Part shown: piece by piece, positions 5,187 to 7,237 of the stretch
Layout: each line of letters begins with the position of its first letter
Position numbering within the stretch: the first letter of the stretch is position 1
Source: Alphaproteobacteria bacterium
Lineage (GTDB): Bacteria > Pseudomonadota > Alphaproteobacteria > UBA828
DNA: 7,237 bases
Assembly (NCBI GenBank): GCA_029937205.1
Contig: JAPYQV010000134.1
Coordinates: 1 to 7,237 of the forward strand
Direction: 5' to 3'
The notes under the pieces: generated by a model
Database searches by the model: none
Told to the model about the DNA's origin: nothing
The model's input: only the letters and a program-made list of their open reading frames with translations
Made by a program: the position numbers and the translations under genes

Positions 5187-6091
5187 GCTCTCTTCCCCGT
5201 ACGCAGCAACATGGCGACAAGTCGTCCGTCAATCGCCGCGAGACCGATACCAATGACCGCCATGCCGATGAAATGATTGGCCTCCAGGCGCTCGCTCAGG
5301 AACGCCGCGCCGAGGATAATCGCGCTCACTGGAATGAGGAAGGTGACGAGCAGTAGATTTGTCGCTCCGGCGGTCGCCAGAATGCGGAAATAGAGCACAT
5401 AGGCGAGCGAGGTGGAAAGTAGCGCCAGACCAGCAATGGAGAGCCAGGTATTCAGGGATGGCAGGGCGAGTGTCCAGGGCTGGTCAACCGCCAGCGCGAG
5501 CGGCAACAACAGGATACTGGAAGCGGTGATCTGCCCAGTGGCGGTGGCGAGCGGGGTAATTCCCATGCGCTGGAAACGGCGGCCGAAGACGCCGCTGAAC
5601 GAATAAAACAATGCCGCGCCGAGCAATCCGATATGGGCCAAAAACGCGATGCCGAGGCCGCTCAACACATCGGAGCCGATCAATATGACGACGCCGGCAA
5701 TGCCGGCCACGATGCCGGCGATACGTCCCGGCGATAATTTTTCATCGCTGGTTAGAAAATGCGCAACGACGACGGTAAACAGCGGTGTCGTTGCCAGCAG
5801 AATGGAGGCCAGCCCGCTCTCGACATGGCTTTGTCCCCAGGCGATCAGGGAGAACGGGATGAGATTGTTGAGAAATCCCATAGCAAAAAAGGCGCGCCAA
5901 ACCTGGAGTCCGCCGGGCATGCGCTCGCCCATAATCCGCATGACCAGGTGCAGCCCAAGCGCCGCGATGCCGACGCGCAGGAACACGATGGTGAAGGTCG
6001 GCAGTTCGGCCACCGCGATGCCGACAAAAAAGAACGATCCGCCCCACAGAATGGAAAGGACCAGCAGCATCCCCCATTCACGCGACGTCAT
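5183..6091 (-). CDS. DMT-family transporter with two EamA domains
   Basis: A 302-residue integral inner-membrane protein with about ten hydrophobic segments in two EamA repeats, typical of the drug/metabolite transporter superfamily. The first segment shows LVLSILWGGSFFFVGIAV soon after the start; the motif WGQSHVESGLASILLATTPL closes repeat one, and LAYVLYFRILATAGATNLLL in repeat two is the matching family motif. The length is usual for the family. The substrate (metabolite or amino-acid efflux in characterised members) cannot be read from the sequence. The start is uncertain: the ATG chosen here puts 4 residues before the first membrane segment region; a TTG at 6115 has a GAGGA ribosome binding site 9 bases upstream; and an ATG at 6199 would add a 36-residue basic leader without family support and leave only 41 bases to the divergent gene. 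It shares a TTGA overlap with rsmJ downstream. Confidence 0.9.
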   Translation of the reverse strand: MTSREWGMLLVLSILWGGSFFFVGIAVAELPTFTIVFLRVGIAALGLHLVMRIMGERMPGGLQVWRAFFAMGFLNNLIPFSLIAWGQSHVESGLASILLATTPLFTVVVAHFLTSDEKLSPGRIAGIVAGIAGVVILIGSDVLSGLGIAFLAHIGLLGAALFYSFSGVFGRRFQRMGITPLATATGQITASSILLLPLALAVDQPWTLALPSLNTWLSIAGLALLSTSLAYVLYFRILATAGATNLLLVTFLIPVSAIILGAAFLSERLEANHFIGMAVIGIGLAAIDGRLVAMLLRTGKRA

Positions 6092-6230
6092 GGATGTATT
6101 GATCGGTGCGTTCAATTTCCTGCTTCCTCGATATTTCGCTGAAGCTACGCGGCGCTGCGGCACGGGAGCAACCCGCTTCTTGCGGGTGCCTTCCTCCATG
6201 GCCTAGGCTGGCGCTATGAGAACATAAATC

Positions 6231-6236
6231 GGGGAG
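6231..6236 (+). promoter_or_regulatory. Strong ribosome binding site of the 191-residue gene
   Basis: GGGGAG lies 4 bases before the first of two consecutive ATG codons and 7 before the second, so either could be used. It supports this frame as a real gene although its product was not recognised. Confidence 0.7.
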
Positions 6237-6240
6237 ACAG

Positions 6241-6816
6241 ATGATGAGCGTCGTCGTGCCACAAAAGGTTCGATTTACCGGAGAGAATTCCTTTTTATGC
6301 CTGCGTGCCGAAGAAGGCGGCGCAGAAAAAACCACCTGCACCCATTGGCGTGGCCTGATTTCACCGGCCGGGCCGGGGCATGTGTTGTTCCTGAAGAGCG
6401 ATGCCACGGACGGCGAAATCCGCGCCTATTCCGACAATGAAGATTTCGCCCGTTTTATCCAGACCATTGAGGAAACCCTGCACCCGGACAGTTTCGCCGA
6501 TAAAAGCCTGCCCCTGATTCCGGCCAAATTTTCCAATTCGGGTGACATCGGCTCGACCTTTGTCGAAACCATTTCCACGGCGGAGGGCGATATCGTCATG
6601 CGTTGGAGCGATATGGGTGAGCCCTTCATGCTGGCCGCGGCACCTGAAGAAGACATGCTTGGCGATTGGGGCGTCTATAGCTGCCTGACATCGGCCGGGA
6701 CAGCGACACTCGACGTCGCCGGGCGGCGCGCCGCCGGTAAGACCTATCCGAGCGAGATGGCCGGCCACCCAAGTGGTATGTCATGCTTGGCTTGGTCGGA
6801 AACCTGGGTGCGCTGA
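6241..6816 (+). CDS. Uncharacterised protein, 191 residues
   Basis: I do not recognise a family. The frame is credible: it has a strong ribosome binding site, GC-rich wobble positions like its neighbours, and a TfoX-domain gene starting 3 bases after its stop. There is no signal peptide or membrane segment, so the product is probably cytoplasmic. The composition suggests a beta-rich globular fold, with many short hydrophobic stretches separated by Gly, Ser, Thr and acidic residues, five Trp and four Cys (residues 20, 33, 148 and 182). The segments GDIVMRWSDMGEPFMLA (about 116-132) and GDWGVYSCLTSAG (about 141-153) and the end SCLAWSETWVR look like the most structured parts. The tight spacing to the TfoX gene suggests cotranscription, but the two need not share a role. 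The gene diverges from the EamA transporter across a short spacer. Confidence 0.75.
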   Translation: MMSVVVPQKVRFTGENSFLCLRAEEGGAEKTTCTHWRGLISPAGPGHVLFLKSDATDGEIRAYSDNEDFARFIQTIEETLHPDSFADKSLPLIPAKFSNSGDIGSTFVETISTAEGDIVMRWSDMGEPFMLAAAPEEDMLGDWGVYSCLTSAGTATLDVAGRRAAGKTYPSEMAGHPSGMSCLAWSETWVR

Positions 6817-6819
6817 GGT

Positions 6820-7146
6820 ATGGCCAACAAAGATGCGGTCATGGAGAAATTTATGGCGACCCTGGTGCCGCTCGGCGCGGCCGAGGCGAAGGCCATGTTC
6901 GGCGGCTATGGCATCTTTATGGCTGGCCGGATGTTTGCCAAAATTTCGTCGACAGGAGTCGTTGCCTTGAAGGCGGACGCAGAAAATCTGCTGGCATTCG
7001 AGGCGGCGGGCATGCCGAGGGCGGGCAAAATGCCCTATTACGAAGTGAAGGCCGCGGATTTGAGCGACGCCAAGAAATTACAGGTCTGGGCGGCAACGTC
7101 GATCGCGGCTGCGTCGCGCCAACCGACGAAAAAGAAGAAAAGATAA
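6820..7146 (+). CDS. TfoX/Sxy N-terminal-domain protein
   Basis: A 108-residue protein consisting only of the TfoX N-terminal domain: MATLVPLGAAEAKAMFGGYG around residues 12-31, with the family hallmark MFGGYGIF at about 26-33, then GRMFAKIS at about 36-43, LKADAEN at about 49-55 and PYYEV at about 69-73. It ends in a Lys-rich tail, PTKKKKR. In gammaproteobacteria, full-length TfoX/Sxy with an additional C-terminal domain promotes competence gene expression with CRP. Single-domain proteins such as this are common in alphaproteobacteria and their role is not established, so a competence function should not be assumed. The start lies 3 bases after the upstream stop; GAGG sits too close to the ATG to be a good ribosome binding site, so translational coupling to the upstream gene is likely. 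An in-frame ATG at residue 8 is possible. Confidence 0.88.
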   Translation: MANKDAVMEKFMATLVPLGAAEAKAMFGGYGIFMAGRMFAKISSTGVVALKADAENLLAFEAAGMPRAGKMPYYEVKAADLSDAKKLQVWAATSIAAASRQPTKKKKR

Positions 7147-7176
7147 CGCCATGACCGTGCCCGGAGAAATCGGCGG

Positions 7177-7237
7177 ATGATACCGGCCCGTGTCTTCCAT
7201 ATCGCCATGCTGTTTACCGTCGGTATCAGCTATAGCC
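7177..7237 (+). CDS. Possible start of a further gene, cut by the window edge
   Basis: Twenty codons run open from an ATG to the edge, giving MIPARVFHIAMLFTVGISYS, which is hydrophobic enough for a signal peptide or first membrane segment. A GGAG sequence lies 11 bases upstream of the ATG. A 9-codon frame (7151-7180, MTVPGEIGG) ends in a TGA that overlaps this ATG as ATGA. There is too little sequence to name a family or to be sure the frame is used. Confidence 0.35.
   Translation, partial: MIPARVFHIAMLFTVGISYS

Noticed and set aside
6092..6199. 36-residue N-terminal extension of the EamA transporter
   Set aside because: It is very basic, has no ribosome binding site, is atypical for the family and would leave only 41 bases for divergent promoters.
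5649..6206. Plus-strand frame opposite the EamA transporter
   Set aside because: The minus strand encodes about ten regular hydrophobic segments with EamA motifs; the plus-strand frame has no recognisable domain.
6201..6208. GCCTAGGC palindrome upstream of the 191-residue gene
   Set aside because: Only 8 bases with no symmetry beyond them, so it is within chance.

Overview
The window is compact, GC-rich bacterial chromosome with short intergenic gaps and several stop/start overlaps. The gene set (split XdhC-type maturation genes, a molybdopterin-binding/nucleotidyltransferase fusion protein, a tail-anchored CoxG, a stand-alone Panacea-domain protein, a short RsmJ, a TfoX N-terminal-domain protein) best fits an alphaproteobacterium. 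This assignment rests on protein character and gene order and was not tested by a search. No rRNA, tRNA, CRISPR array, insertion sequence or phage gene was seen.

Left half (1-3834, all minus strand): one operon-like run for maturing a molybdenum hydroxylase of the xanthine oxidase / aerobic CO dehydrogenase family. In transcription order: coxG-like membrane-anchored SRPBCC protein; a MobB-like protein whose nucleotide-binding motifs have eroded; a MoxR/CoxD-type AAA+ ATPase; an XdhC N-terminal-domain protein; an XdhC C-terminal (Rossmann) protein; and the molybdopterin-binding half of a cofactor cytidylyltransferase-type fusion that runs off the left edge. Gaps are -3 to 15 bases except for 90 bases between coxD and xdhC, where a CoxE (VWA) gene would be expected and is absent. 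None of the hydroxylase structural subunits lies in the window.

A 129-base divergent spacer (3835-3963) holds a strong coxG ribosome binding site, an imperfect palindrome in the coxG leader and a weak promoter candidate. To its right lie a plus-strand Panacea/DUF4065 gene (3964-4578), then a minus-strand pair, an EamA/DMT transporter followed by rsmJ (16S rRNA guanine methyltransferase), coupled by a TTGA overlap. The Panacea gene and rsmJ converge with only 5 bases between their stops.

Right end (6241-7237, plus strand): an unrecognised 191-residue protein with a strong ribosome binding site, a TfoX N-terminal-domain protein three bases downstream, and the first 20 codons of a possible third gene.

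The most unusual items are the MobB homologue without a P-loop lysine inside a cox-type maturation operon, and the lack of both CoxE and the target enzyme next to an otherwise well-formed maturation set.
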